Shown: in pieces, positions 1-8,223 of the stretch
Numbering within the stretch: the first letter of the stretch is position 1
How the letters are laid out: the number at the start of each line of letters is the position of its first letter
NCBI GenBank assembly: GCA_023145575.1
Contig: JAGLDN010000156.1
Coordinates: forward strand, 1-16,501
Source: Psychromonas sp.
GTDB taxonomy: Bacteria > Pseudomonadota > Gammaproteobacteria > Enterobacterales > Psychromonadaceae
Length of the DNA: 16,501 nt
Direction: 5' to 3'
Translations under genes and position numbers: made by a program
The notes under the pieces: model-generated
What the model saw: the letters and a program-made list of their open reading frames with translations, nothing else
The model's database searches: none
What the model was told of the DNA's origin: nothing

Positions 1-59
1 AATAGTAATAGTATTGTTCTGTTCGATACCTAATAATAGGTAAGCCGAGCAAAAGAATG

Positions 60-90
60 AAGCTCCAATTTATTGGGGCTTTTTTGTTTT
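60..90 (+). terminator. Rho-independent terminator upstream of rimP
   Basis: An 8-9 bp stem (AGCTCCAA at 61-68 against TTGGGGCT at 73-80, one G-U pair) with a 4-nt loop is followed by a T-rich tract at 81-91. It would end a transcript coming from left of the window, so rimP probably has its own promoter in 91-190. I could not assign that promoter. Confidence 0.75.
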
Positions 91-190
91 TCACAAAACA
101 AAAAGTCTAATCAGAACAAAGACTTATTCTATATTGTTATTGGTATATGAGGGTTGCAATCCTTTTTTTTATACCGCAAAGGAGATGAAT

Positions 191-649
191 GTGACAAGTT
201 TAGAGCAACGATTGACGAAGCTGCTTGCACCGAGTGTAGAAGATTTTGGTTTTGAGTTGGTGGGCATTGAATATGTGCGCGTTGGTAAGCATTCAACACT
301 ACGTGTTTACATTGATCAAGAACAGGGTATTTTAGTTGATGACTGTGCTCTTGTCAGTCGCCAAATTAGCGCGGTGATGGATGTTGAAGATCCAATAAAG
401 AATGAGTATACCCTTGAAGTTTCATCACCAGGCTTAACTCGGCCGCTGTTTAATGCGAAACAATATGAAGCTTTTATTGGCGAAAATATAAAAGTTCAAC
501 TCAGGATGCCTAGCCAAAATAGACGCAAATGGAAAGGTATTATTGACAGTGTCATCGGTGAAATAATTTGTATTAATGTAAATGGTACATTAGAACGTTT
601 TGCACTGAGTAACATTCAAAAAGCGAATATAATCCCTAAATTTGATTAA
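191..649 (+). CDS. rimP: Ribosome maturation factor RimP (GTG start)
   Basis: RimP binds the free 30S subunit in the cytoplasm and is needed for its late maturation, alongside RbfA encoded further down. The protein matches the family throughout: the N-terminal domain carries GFELVGIEY and VDDCALVSRQ, then the signature VEDPI and LEVSSPGLTRPLF, then RRKWKG and a C-terminal SNIQKANIIP. From GTG at 191 it is 152 aa, like E. coli RimP (150 aa). I chose GTG because the GGAG at 181-184 sits 6 nt before it and the protein then begins (M)TSLEQRL, as relatives do. The ATG at 185 abuts the GGAG and the ATG at 134 adds a non-homologous 19-residue tail. It is the first gene of the nusA operon; nusA follows after 15 nt. 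Confidence 0.93.
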   Translation: MTSLEQRLTKLLAPSVEDFGFELVGIEYVRVGKHSTLRVYIDQEQGILVDDCALVSRQISAVMDVEDPIKNEYTLEVSSPGLTRPLFNAKQYEAFIGENIKVQLRMPSQNRRKWKGIIDSVIGEIICINVNGTLERFALSNIQKANIIPKFD

Positions 650-664
650 GTGAGGTGATGAACA

Positions 665-2167
665 ATGAACAGTAAAGAAATTTTATATGTTGTTGAAGCG
701 GTATCCAACGAAAAAGGGCTTCCAGAAGAGGCTATTTTCGAAGCATTAGAATCAGCACTTGCAATTGCAACCAAAAAAAAATTTCCTCAAGATATTGAAG
801 TGCGCGTTGAAATTGACCGTAAAACAGGTAATTTTGAAACATTTCGCCGCTGGAAGGTAATAGAAAAGGATGCTGTCATGGAAAACCAATGCGCAGAAAT
901 TACATTTGAAGCTGCTGTGTATGATGATCCTGATCTTCAAGTGGGAGACTATATTGAAGATCAAATTGATTCAGTAAAATTTGATCGTATTGCAACACAA
1001 ACTGCGAAGCAAGTTATTGTGGCTAAAGTACGTGAAGCTGAACGAGCTCAGGTTATCGAACAATATAAAGATCAAAAGGGTGAGCTTATTACGGGTGTGG
1101 TTAAGCGTATGAATCGTGACAGTATTTTACTTGACCTTGGTGAAAACGCAGAAGCGATAATTTTCCGTGATGAAATGATCCCTCGGGAAAATTTTCGTCC
1201 CGGTGATCGCTTACGTGGTTTATTATTTGAAATTCGACCTGAAGCGCGCGGCGCACAATTATTCATGACGCGAACTCAACCGAATATGCTCATTGAATTG
1301 TTTCGTTTAGAAGTACCTGAAATTGCAGAAGAAATGATTGATTTGATGGGTGCCGCGCGTGATCCCGGATCGCGCGCAAAAATTGCGGTTAAATCAAATG
1401 ATCAACGTATTGATCCTGTTGGGGCCTGTGTTGGAATGCGTGGTGCACGCGTTCAAGCCGTCACACGGGAATTAAATGGTGAGCGTGTCGATATTATTCT
1501 TTGGGATGAAAATGCAGCGCAGTTTGTTATCAATGCGATGTCACCTGCAGAAGTTGTCAGTATTGTTGTTGATGAAGAAGAGCATAGTATGGACATTGCT
1601 GTTGAAGAAGATAATTTAGCGCAAGCTATTGGCAAAAATGGACAAAATATACGTTTAGCCTCTCAATTAACTGATTGGAAATTAAATGTGATGACTGTCG
1701 CAGAGTTGCAAGCTAAGCATCAAGCCGAATCAGACGCTATTATATGTACCTTTACAGATGCACTTGATATAGAAAAAGAATTTGCAAACATATTAGTCGA
1801 AGAAGGATTTACTTCACTAGAAGAAATCGCCTATGTCCCCAAAGTTGATTTACTTGATATTGAAGGTTTAGATGAAGAGATGGCCGTTGCTCTTCGAGAT
1901 CGAGCAAAAGATATTTTAATAACGCGCGATTTATTGCGTGAGGAAAAGATTGGTAAAATTGAGCCTGCAGAAGATTTATTAGCACTTGAAGGATTGGAAC
2001 CTCATTTTGCATATATTTTTGCAAGTAAAGGAATCATCACGTTAGAAAATCTTGCGGAGCAAGCTGTTGATGATTTAATGGATATTGAAGAATTAAGTGA
2101 AGAAAGATCAGGGGCGCTTATTATGGCTGCTCGCAATATTTGCTGGTTTAGCGATGAAGCTAAATAA
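665..2167 (+). CDS. nusA: Transcription termination/antitermination factor NusA
   Basis: NusA binds RNA polymerase and nascent RNA and modulates pausing, intrinsic termination and antitermination. The 500-aa protein has the full gammaproteobacterial layout: N-terminal RNAP-binding domain (about 1-125), S1 domain (about 135-200), KH1 with GACVGMRGARV at 253-263, KH2 with AIGKNGQNIR at 321-330, and two C-terminal acidic helix-hairpin-helix repeats (about 365-495, LLDIEGLDEEMA and LMDIEELSEE). These C-terminal repeats contact the alpha subunit and lambda N in E. coli. A Shine-Dalgarno TGAGGTG lies at 651-657, 7 nt before the ATG. It sits between rimP and infB (21-nt gap), the standard operon order. 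No missing or odd residues were seen. Confidence 0.98.
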   Translation: MNSKEILYVVEAVSNEKGLPEEAIFEALESALAIATKKKFPQDIEVRVEIDRKTGNFETFRRWKVIEKDAVMENQCAEITFEAAVYDDPDLQVGDYIEDQIDSVKFDRIATQTAKQVIVAKVREAERAQVIEQYKDQKGELITGVVKRMNRDSILLDLGENAEAIIFRDEMIPRENFRPGDRLRGLLFEIRPEARGAQLFMTRTQPNMLIELFRLEVPEIAEEMIDLMGAARDPGSRAKIAVKSNDQRIDPVGACVGMRGARVQAVTRELNGERVDIILWDENAAQFVINAMSPAEVVSIVVDEEEHSMDIAVEEDNLAQAIGKNGQNIRLASQLTDWKLNVMTVAELQAKHQAESDAIICTFTDALDIEKEFANILVEEGFTSLEEIAYVPKVDLLDIEGLDEEMAVALRDRAKDILITRDLLREEKIGKIEPAEDLLALEGLEPHFAYIFASKGIITLENLAEQAVDDLMDIEELSEERSGALIMAARNICWFSDEAK

Positions 2168-2188
2168 GTATCGGATAGGAGAACAAAC

Positions 2189-4837
2189 ATGACAGATATT
2201 TTATTAACAGAACTAGCAAAAGATTTGAATAAAACGGAAGAATTTTTAATTGAACAGTTTGCATTTGCGGATATAAAAAAAATTGCGGGTGATACTGTTA
2301 GCTTAAAAGAAAAGCAAGCATTAACAATATTTCTTCAAAATCAGCATGGTGGTCGAATTAAAAAAACACTAACATTAAATCGTAGAGTAAAATCATTGAT
2401 TAAAGTCAAAGGTCAAAGTAATTCGGTTAATGTTGAAGTGCGCAAAAAACGTTCATATGTGCAAAATAGTGATAAAAAAATCATCACGGATAACGTTGAG
2501 GATCTAGCAATAAAAGCAGCTGAAGCCGCTAAAGTCCAAGAAGAGTTGGCGGAGAAAAAAATAGCAGCCGAAAAAATTCAAATGGAGAAAGCCGAAGCAA
2601 AGAAACTTGCAGATGAAAAAGCGAAGAAAGCAGCCGCGATAAACAAAGCAAATCAACAAGTGGTTAATGTAGAAAAGTCGGCAGAGCAAATTAAAATAGA
2701 TCAAGAGGCTGAACAAATATTAAAAAATGCAGAGGAAGCTGCCGAAGCTAAAGCTCAAACTGAGGCGGCAGCACAAGCGGCAGAATCGAAGAAACTCGCA
2801 GAAGAAAATGCGGATCGTTGGGCTAAGGAAGAAGCGGATCGTAAAAAAGCAAATGAAGGTGTTGATTATCACATTACATCTTCAAAAGAAGCGCAAGCAG
2901 CAGAAGATGCATTAGATTCTAAAGCGGAAGGTCCGTCACGTCGGAAGAAGAAAAAGACAGCTGAAAAGCAACCAACGCAAACCGCTAATGAACAACCTAA
3001 TCGACGCCATAAACGCGAAAAGAAATTTCGCATAAAAACAGCATCGACACTACTGCAAGCATTTGAAAAACCTGCAACGCCTGTTGAGCGTGAAGTTAAA
3101 ATTGGTGAAACAATCACTGTTGCAGAGCTTGCAAATAAAATGGCGGTTAAGGCGGTTGAGGTGATTAAAGAAATGATGAAAATGGGTGCGATGGCAACCA
3201 TTAACCAGGTTATAGATCAAGATACAGCGACAATTGTTGCTGAAGAAATGGGGCATAAAGTTATTCTAACAAAAGAAAATGAGTTAGAAGAAGCTGTATT
3301 AGCTGATGCGAAGCAAATGGGTGTTAAAAAATTTCGAGCTCCTGTGGTCACCATTATGGGGCATGTTGATCATGGCAAAACATCGTTACTTGATTACATT
3401 CGTAAAGCGAAGGTAGTCGATGGTGAAGCAGGTGGTATCACACAACATATTGGTGCTTACCATGTAAAGACTGATAAAGGCATGATCACCTTCTTAGATA
3501 CACCGGGACACGCGGCGTTTACCTCAATGCGTAGGCGGGGTGCTCAAGCGACAGATATCGTTATTTTAGTTGTTGCTGCAGATGATGGTGTGATGCCTCA
3601 AACCATTGAAGCGATTCAGCATGCTAAGGCAACTGGTATTCCTTTGATGGTTGCTGTGAACAAAATTGATAAAGAAGGCGCGGATTTTGATCGCATTAAA
3701 ACTGAGCTCTCTCAGCATGATGTTATTTCAGAGGAATGGGGCGGAAGTAATATCTTTAATAATATTTCTGCAAAATTTGGTGATGGAATTAATGATCTGC
3801 TTGATAGCATCTTATTACAAGCTGAGATGCTTGATTTAGAAGCTGTTGCAATAGGGGCTGCATCGGGAGTTGTTATTGAGTCTCGTCTCGATAAAGGTCG
3901 AGGACCTGTTGCGACAATCCTTATTCAACACGGTGAACTCAAGCAAGGTGATATTGTACTTTGTGGGCTTGAATATGGCAGGATCCGTGCTATGCGTGAT
4001 GAAAATGGTTTATCAATGGAAAGTGCAGGTCCGTCTATCCCCGTTGAGATTTTAGGCCTTTCTGGTGTACCTGAAGCAGGCGATGAAGCGATAGTTGTTC
4101 GTGATGAGAAAAAAGCGCGTGAAGTTGCTTTATATCGACAAGGGAAATTTCGCGATATTAAACTCGCGCGTCAACAAAAAGCGAAACTTGATAATATGTT
4201 TAGTAACATGGAAGCAGGAGAAGTTTCAGAGCTTAATATCGTCCTTAAGGCGGATGTACAAGGTTCTCTTGAAGCTATTATTGAGTCATTAAACAAATTA
4301 TCAACAGACGAAGTAAAAGTGAATATTATTGGTTCTGGTGTTGGTGGTATTACAGAAACGGATGCATCACTTGCTTCTGCTTCTGGTGCAATTGTGATTG
4401 GCTTTAATGTTCGTGCAGATACTCCCGCGCGTAATCTAATAGATAATGAAGGGGTTGACTTACATTATTATAGCATTATTTATAATTTAATTGATAAAGT
4501 TCGTGGTTCGCTCAGTGGTTTATTAGCATCTGAATTTAAACATGAAATTATCGGTCTTGCAGATGTTCGTGAAGTATTTAAATCACCCAAAATTGGTTCT
4601 ATTGCGGGTTGCATGGTGATAGAAGGTAAAATTAAGCGTAACAATCCAATCCGTGTGCTTCGCAATAATATTGTTATTTACGAAGGTGTACTTGAATCAC
4701 TACGCAGATTTAAAGAAGATGCAGAAACAGTGGGTAACGGTATGGAGTGCGGTATTGGTGTTAAGAACTACAATGATGTACATGTAGGCGACAAAATAGA
4801 AGTATTTGAAATTATTGAAATTAAGCGCACACTTTAA
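2189..4837 (+). CDS. infB: Translation initiation factor IF-2
   Basis: IF2 is the GTPase that recruits fMet-tRNA to the 30S subunit and promotes 50S joining. At 882 aa it is the long gammaproteobacterial form. It has an IF2 N-terminal subdomain (about 1-50), a long Ala/Glu/Lys-rich charged helical linker (about 100-240), a second N-terminal subdomain (about 300-350), and the G domain: GHVDHGKT at 391-398, GGITQHIGAYH (G2), DTPGH at 437-441 and NKID at 491-494. Domains II-IV follow and end in EVFEIIEIKRTL. A TAGGAG Shine-Dalgarno precedes the ATG. Normally rbfA follows closely; here 563 bp of repeat sequence intervenes, so infB may be the last gene of its transcript. Confidence 0.98.
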   Translation: MTDILLTELAKDLNKTEEFLIEQFAFADIKKIAGDTVSLKEKQALTIFLQNQHGGRIKKTLTLNRRVKSLIKVKGQSNSVNVEVRKKRSYVQNSDKKIITDNVEDLAIKAAEAAKVQEELAEKKIAAEKIQMEKAEAKKLADEKAKKAAAINKANQQVVNVEKSAEQIKIDQEAEQILKNAEEAAEAKAQTEAAAQAAESKKLAEENADRWAKEEADRKKANEGVDYHITSSKEAQAAEDALDSKAEGPSRRKKKKTAEKQPTQTANEQPNRRHKREKKFRIKTASTLLQAFEKPATPVEREVKIGETITVAELANKMAVKAVEVIKEMMKMGAMATINQVIDQDTATIVAEEMGHKVILTKENELEEAVLADAKQMGVKKFRAPVVTIMGHVDHGKTSLLDYIRKAKVVDGEAGGITQHIGAYHVKTDKGMITFLDTPGHAAFTSMRRRGAQATDIVILVVAADDGVMPQTIEAIQHAKATGIPLMVAVNKIDKEGADFDRIKTELSQHDVISEEWGGSNIFNNISAKFGDGINDLLDSILLQAEMLDLEAVAIGAASGVVIESRLDKGRGPVATILIQHGELKQGDIVLCGLEYGRIRAMRDENGLSMESAGPSIPVEILGLSGVPEAGDEAIVVRDEKKAREVALYRQGKFRDIKLARQQKAKLDNMFSNMEAGEVSELNIVLKADVQGSLEAIIESLNKLSTDEVKVNIIGSGVGGITETDASLASASGAIVIGFNVRADTPARNLIDNEGVDLHYYSIIYNLIDKVRGSLSGLLASEFKHEIIGLADVREVFKSPKIGSIAGCMVIEGKIKRNNPIRVLRNNIVIYEGVLESLRRFKEDAETVGNGMECGIGVKNYNDVHVGDKIEVFEIIEIKRTL

Positions 4838-4849
4838 TCCTTTTCAAAA

Positions 4850-5092
4850 CATATTTACATGGATGTGACGTAAAGATGCCATGTCGCCTCGCTCAGTGAT
4901 CAGCCCATGGCGTTATATTCGTTAAGCATTCTTTCCTTGAAAATTATTTAAACGGCTTGTTATCTTGTCAACAAAAAATCGAGCTTATGTTTCATCAGTC
5001 TAATTGTATTTATTACGGTCATTATAACATTTTGTTGTAGAGTCGCATTATCGGGCTTGGCAAGATGTTTGGATCTTTTATAAACAACTTAG
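4850..5092 (+). repeat. Family-B repeat, degenerate left part (copy B3)
   Basis: The sequence after infB aligns by eye to the left portion of the repeat at 15901-16220. It shares ATGTGACGTAAA near the left end, then a GCTC...ATC block, GGCGTTAT/GGCGTAAC and a ...CATTCTTTCCTTGAAAATTA... block matching the TATTCTCTTTTCGAATGTTA block of B2. It starts about 12 nt after the infB stop. The right end of the family is not recognisable; repeat A1 begins there instead. No gene is seen in 4838-5400. Confidence 0.5.
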
Positions 5093-5263
5093 ATTCAATT
5101 ACCATAAATAGCTTTTTTATTTTGTTGTTTAACATAACTTACTTGCGTGTTGTAAGTTTCTTAAATAAAACATTAAACCACATGAAGTTGCGCTTTAAAT
5201 TAAGCTGTTTACCTTCGTAAAATTGAGAACACATATTTACCGAAACTTAACGAAATTGGTATA
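5093..5263 (+). repeat. Family-A MITE-like repeat (copy A1)
   Basis: This ~170-bp non-coding segment aligns with 8224-8384. Shared blocks include TGTTTAACATAA.TTACTT, GTTGTAAGTTTC, TTTAAATTAAG/CTTAAATTAAG and GTAAAATT.AGA. The outer ends are imperfect inverted repeats: the right end reads AAATTGGTAT, the complement of an ATACCAATT left end, which is eroded to ATTCAATTAC here. Two related copies with inverted ends and no ORF fit a miniature inverted-repeat element. No transposase of matching ends was identified. Confidence 0.75.
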
Positions 5264-5265
5264 AA
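5237..5265 (+). promoter_or_regulatory. Candidate extended -10 promoter at the end of repeat A1
   Basis: TGG followed by TATAAA (5257-5265) is an extended -10 element formed by the right inverted end of repeat A1 and pointing at rbfA. The hexamer 17 nt upstream (TTACCG, 5237-5242) is a weak -35. A start near 5272 would give a leader of about 130 nt before the rbfA ATG. Confidence 0.4.
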
Positions 5266-5281
5266 ATAGATAATTGCATGG

Positions 5282-5354
5282 TTTGTGATTGAGGAATAAC
5301 GCGCTATTAAGGTTGGGTGAAAACCCTGATATTAGTTTTTTAGCTAGTCACAAA
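5282..5354 (+). other. Potentially structured leader upstream of rbfA
   Basis: TTTGTGA (5282-5288) pairs with TCACAAA (5348-5354), enclosing the near-palindrome AATAACGCGCTATT (5295-5308) and a GGGT-GAAA-ACCC hairpin (5315-5326) with a GNRA tetraloop. It begins about 10 nt after the start predicted from the promoter at 5260-5265. It matches no riboswitch class I know. Confidence 0.35.
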
Positions 5355-5400
5355 GAATAAATCCAATGGCTTGCGATTAGATGAAAAATAGGAAAATAAA

Positions 5401-5802
5401 ATGGCAAAAGAATATAGCCGTAGTTCACGAGTGTCACAGCAAATTCAAAAAGAGCTAGCACGTATTTTACAACAAGAAGTTAAAGATCCGCGTATTGGTA
5501 TGGTGACTATTTCAGGTGTTGATCTCAGCCGTGATCTTGCTTGTGCGAAGGTTTTTGTGACCTTTTTAACGATTGGCTCGCAAACAAATGAAGAGTCACT
5601 AGAAGGCTTAAATTGGGCATCAGGTTATATTCGCCGCTTGCTAGGTAAAGCGATGAGTTTGCGAATTGTGCCAGAAATACGCTTTTGTTTTGATGAAACA
5701 TTAACAGAAGGTTTACGTATCTCTGAGCTTGTCAGTGGTGCAGTACGTACTGATAAACTTAAATTTGATGCTACAGATCGCGTCGAAGAAAGCGATGAAT
5801 AA
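5401..5802 (+). CDS. rbfA: 30S ribosome-binding factor RbfA
   Basis: RbfA is a small KH-fold protein that binds immature 30S subunits near helix 1 of 16S rRNA and is important for growth in the cold in E. coli. The protein is 133 aa, the same length as in E. coli, and shows the family pattern: MAKEYSRSSRVSQQIQKELA, VKDPRIGMVTISGVDLSRDLACAKVFVTFL (here read as two adjacent blocks), ASGYIRRLLGKAMSLRIVPEIRF and an acidic tail. An AGG-containing Shine-Dalgarno lies about 8 nt upstream of the ATG. It is separated from infB by 563 bp but is only 2 nt from truB, so rbfA-truB look like their own transcription unit, perhaps started from the repeat-end promoter at 5260. Confidence 0.97.
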   Translation: MAKEYSRSSRVSQQIQKELARILQQEVKDPRIGMVTISGVDLSRDLACAKVFVTFLTIGSQTNEESLEGLNWASGYIRRLLGKAMSLRIVPEIRFCFDETLTEGLRISELVSGAVRTDKLKFDATDRVEESDE

Positions 5803-5804
5803 TA

Positions 5805-6737
5805 ATGGCAAGGAAAAGAAAAGGGCGTGAAATCAATGGTATTATTTTATTAGATAAACCAACGGGTATTAGCTCTAATCAAGCACTGCAACGCGTAAAA
5901 AAGATTTTTTTTGCCAGTAAGGCGGGTCATACTGGTGCGTTAGATCCCCTTGCAACGGGTATGTTACCTTTGTGTTTAGGTGAAGCTACTAAATTTTCCC
6001 AGTTTTTACTCGACTCAGATAAACGTTATATCGTAAGAGCTAAACTTGGTATTCGTACTACGACAAGTGACTCTCAAGGTGATGTTGTTTCCGAAAAAGA
6101 GATATCAGTGACACAATCACAACTCGCTAGTGCTATTGATACGTTTCGTGGTGATATTATGCAAATCCCATCAATGTACAGCGCATTAAAGCATAAGGGA
6201 AAACCCCTTTACAAATATGCACGTGAAGGTATCACTATTGAGAGATCGGCTCGTCCTATCTGCGTTTATGAAATTAATCAATTACGTTTTGAAAACGATT
6301 TAGTGGATTTAGATATTCATGTGAGTAAAGGTACTTATATCCGAACAATTGTGGATGATTTGGGTGAATTATTAGGCTGTGGTGCGCATGTTTGCATGCT
6401 CCGTCGAACGCAAGTTGCTGATTATCCATATGAAAAAATGGTCACAATTGCACAATTGGAAACATTAATCGAACAAGCTAAGCGTGAAGATATTAACCCT
6501 TATAATTTGTTAGATCCGTTGTTACTTGAAATAGATAGCGCAGTTAAAAATTATCCTGAGGTGAATATAAGCTCAACAATGGCGGAGTATGTTTTACATG
6601 GGCAAGCTGTTCAAGTTTTAAATGCGCCTGATAATATATTGGTGAGAATTACCTCTGGAGAAGAAAAAATATTCATTGGTGTTGGGCAAATGAATGATGA
6701 TGGGTTGATTGCACCTAAACGCTTGGTTAATTTTTAA
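5805..6737 (+). CDS. truB: tRNA pseudouridine(55) synthase TruB
   Basis: TruB isomerises U55 to pseudouridine in the T loop of nearly all elongator tRNAs and also acts as a tRNA chaperone. At 310 aa it is full length (E. coli 314). The catalytic motif AGHTGALDPLATGMLP carries the nucleophile Asp47; other family blocks are ATKFSQFLLDSDKRY, QIPSMYSALKHKGKPLY, SKGTYIRTIVDDLGE, and a C-terminal PUA-like domain ending FIGVGQMNDDGLIAPKRLV. The start is 2 nt after the rbfA stop, with only a purine-rich GAAGAAAG further upstream, so translational coupling is likely. The usual downstream neighbours rpsO and pnp are absent; a repeat-like gap and dsbC follow. Confidence 0.98.
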   Translation: MARKRKGREINGIILLDKPTGISSNQALQRVKKIFFASKAGHTGALDPLATGMLPLCLGEATKFSQFLLDSDKRYIVRAKLGIRTTTSDSQGDVVSEKEISVTQSQLASAIDTFRGDIMQIPSMYSALKHKGKPLYKYAREGITIERSARPICVYEINQLRFENDLVDLDIHVSKGTYIRTIVDDLGELLGCGAHVCMLRRTQVADYPYEKMVTIAQLETLIEQAKREDINPYNLLDPLLLEIDSAVKNYPEVNISSTMAEYVLHGQAVQVLNAPDNILVRITSGEEKIFIGVGQMNDDGLIAPKRLVNF

Positions 6738-6743
6738 AGTTAA

Positions 6744-7051
6744 TGTCACATGGGGAAATACCCGTTACCAATCAAAGTGTTTTTTTGATCGTCAGCTCGA
6801 ATACTATGCCAAGGTGCAGTTTGATGGTCTCTCAGCGATTAACAAAGCTAATCGTTTGTCGGTATTTTAAATAAAATATACATTTAAACTTTATTTGTTT
6901 TTGATCTGTCGCTCTAAAGGGCTAGCTTTGAGTCAAATATCTTCAAACTGGACAAGTATCGATGGAACTAGTTAGATAAGCAGTTTTCCGAGTAGGATCT
7001 GTTTACCTCAACGCTTGCTATACTTTGCACCTTGAATGACAATGAGTATAA
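6744..7051 (+). repeat. Degenerate family-B-like sequence after truB (copy B5)
   Basis: This 417-bp gap (6738-7154) has no credible gene. Its right part (7024-7051, ACTTTGCACCTTGAATGACA then GAGTATA) resembles the right end of repeat B4 at 11213-11236 (ACTTTGCATCTTGAAGTAAC, then GGGTATA). At 6745-6764, TGTCACATGGGGAAATACCC also resembles a B end but reads in the right-end orientation, so the region may be a rearranged or nested copy. The middle is not alignable by eye. Confidence 0.35.
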
Positions 7052-7113
7052 ATGTGCTTGTGGATATTATTACTACAAATTTACCATGCCTTGTTAAATT
7101 TCAGCTTTAGTTA

Positions 7114-7122
7114 TGGCATAAT
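7114..7122 (+). promoter_or_regulatory. Candidate extended -10 promoter for dsbC
   Basis: TGG-CATAAT (7114-7122) is a close match to an extended -10 and lies 32 nt before the dsbC start codon. No good -35 is present at 17 nt (TTAAAT), so it is only a candidate. Confidence 0.35.
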
Positions 7123-7154
7123 GATCAAATTTTATAACATTTAGAGGTTGGAAT

Positions 7155-7904
7155 ATGTCTATTTTCACAAAAACTGTCGTAATATTTTTTATGTTCACGT
7201 CAACGCTTGCATTTGCAAAGACTGAGACGAACATTGCAAAACCTAACGCGAAAATCACAAAAAATATCACAGCTAAAATGAAAGTGCTAAACTTGCAAAT
7301 TTCATCCATGAAAAACTCCGTCATAAAAGGTCTTTACCAAGTGCAAACCAACCAAGGCGTTTTCTATGTGAGCGCCGATGGTAATTATTTAATTAATGGC
7401 AGTATTTATGATTTAAATAATAATATGAGGAATGTGACAGAAAAATCGCTTGACGCGTGGAGATTGAAAAAACTTAAATCGTTTGAACCCGACATGATTA
7501 TTTATAAAGCTAAAAATCAGAAACATGTGATAACTGTCTTTACAGATACAAGTTGTGCCTACTGTAAAAAATTGCATTCACAAATATCTGATTACAATAA
7601 ATTAGGCATTACTGTGCGTTACCTTGCTTTTCCTCGTAGCGGTATAAATTCACCAACCTATGACACAATGGTCTCCATATGGTGTGCAAAAGATCGTAAA
7701 TTAGCGATGAATAACTCAAAAAAAGGTAAATCTGTTGTGTCTAAAACGTGTAAAAATACAGTTAAAGAACAATATGAGCTTGGAGTATCCTTTGGTGTAA
7801 GAGGTACTCCTGCCATTATTTTAGATGATGGTTCGATGAAAGCTGGTTATTTACCACCAGAGAATTTATTAACGGTTATTCAACAGAGCAAAAAAGCGAA
7901 GTAA
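7155..7904 (+). CDS. dsbC: Periplasmic thiol:disulfide isomerase DsbC
   Basis: DsbC is a V-shaped periplasmic homodimer that reshuffles wrong disulfides and is kept reduced by DsbD. The 249-aa precursor has a signal peptide (cleavage likely after AFA, residue 21), a DsbC/G-type dimerisation domain (about 45-100), a helical linker, and a thioredoxin fold. In that fold DTSCAYCKKLH holds the redox pair Cys134/Cys137, YLAFPRSG and IWCAKDRKLA are shared with E. coli DsbC, and GTPA carries the cis-proline (Pro219). A second structural disulfide is likely between Cys177 and Cys199. The active-site dipeptide is Ala-Tyr, where E. coli has Gly-Tyr. A GAGG Shine-Dalgarno lies upstream. It precedes recJ as in the common xerD-dsbC-recJ order, but xerD is absent and 647 bp of repeats separate it from recJ. 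Confidence 0.95.
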   Translation: MSIFTKTVVIFFMFTSTLAFAKTETNIAKPNAKITKNITAKMKVLNLQISSMKNSVIKGLYQVQTNQGVFYVSADGNYLINGSIYDLNNNMRNVTEKSLDAWRLKKLKSFEPDMIIYKAKNQKHVITVFTDTSCAYCKKLHSQISDYNKLGITVRYLAFPRSGINSPTYDTMVSIWCAKDRKLAMNNSKKGKSVVSKTCKNTVKEQYELGVSFGVRGTPAIILDDGSMKAGYLPPENLLTVIQQSKKAK

Positions 7905-7914
7905 TATTTCATTT

Positions 7915-8222
7915 TGGGTATATACCCATGTAACTTACAGATTCTTTATCAGGCTTTATGTCGGATGTCAGATCAATACACAACATGAGTTAACAGTTAT
8001 TCTCTTTTTGAATGTTGTAGTGCAGAGCTGGCTTTTGAGCCTTCCCTGTAGAGCTTGGTTACTTGCAGTAATCTAGGTCGTAATCAAATTTCGAATGTGT
8101 GCCCCAGTTAAAAATTAAAACCTTTATTTTAATTCGATTTTAGGTGATTTTATGTTGAGTACCTCGACTTGATACATTTTGGCTTGATGGCTTTTCATAT
8201 TGCAGTATCATTGCCGTATAAT
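7915..8222 (+). repeat. Family-B repeat (copy B1)
   Basis: It starts 10 nt after the dsbC stop with the palindrome TGGGTATATACCCA (7915-7928) and then aligns to B2 and B4: ATGTAAC, CTTTATCAGGCTTTA.GTCGGA, TATTCTCTTTTTGAATGTTG, and an ATTAAAAC...TTTTAAT hairpin near 8115-8135. The right end is eroded and runs into repeat A2. No ORF. Confidence 0.7.
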
Positions 8223-8223
8223 A

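Noticed and set aside
1..59. A tRNA 3' end before the terminator, as tRNA genes often precede rimP
   Set aside because: GTTCGATACC looks slightly like a T-loop, but no acceptor stem or CCA end can be built.
2869..3201. A 110-codon minus-strand frame inside infB
   Set aside because: It is antisense to the conserved infB reading frame and shows only the reverse image of its codon pattern.
6768..6790. AATCAAAGTGTTTTTTTGATC after truB as a terminator
   Set aside because: The T-run sits in the loop and not after the stem, and the stem is AT-only.
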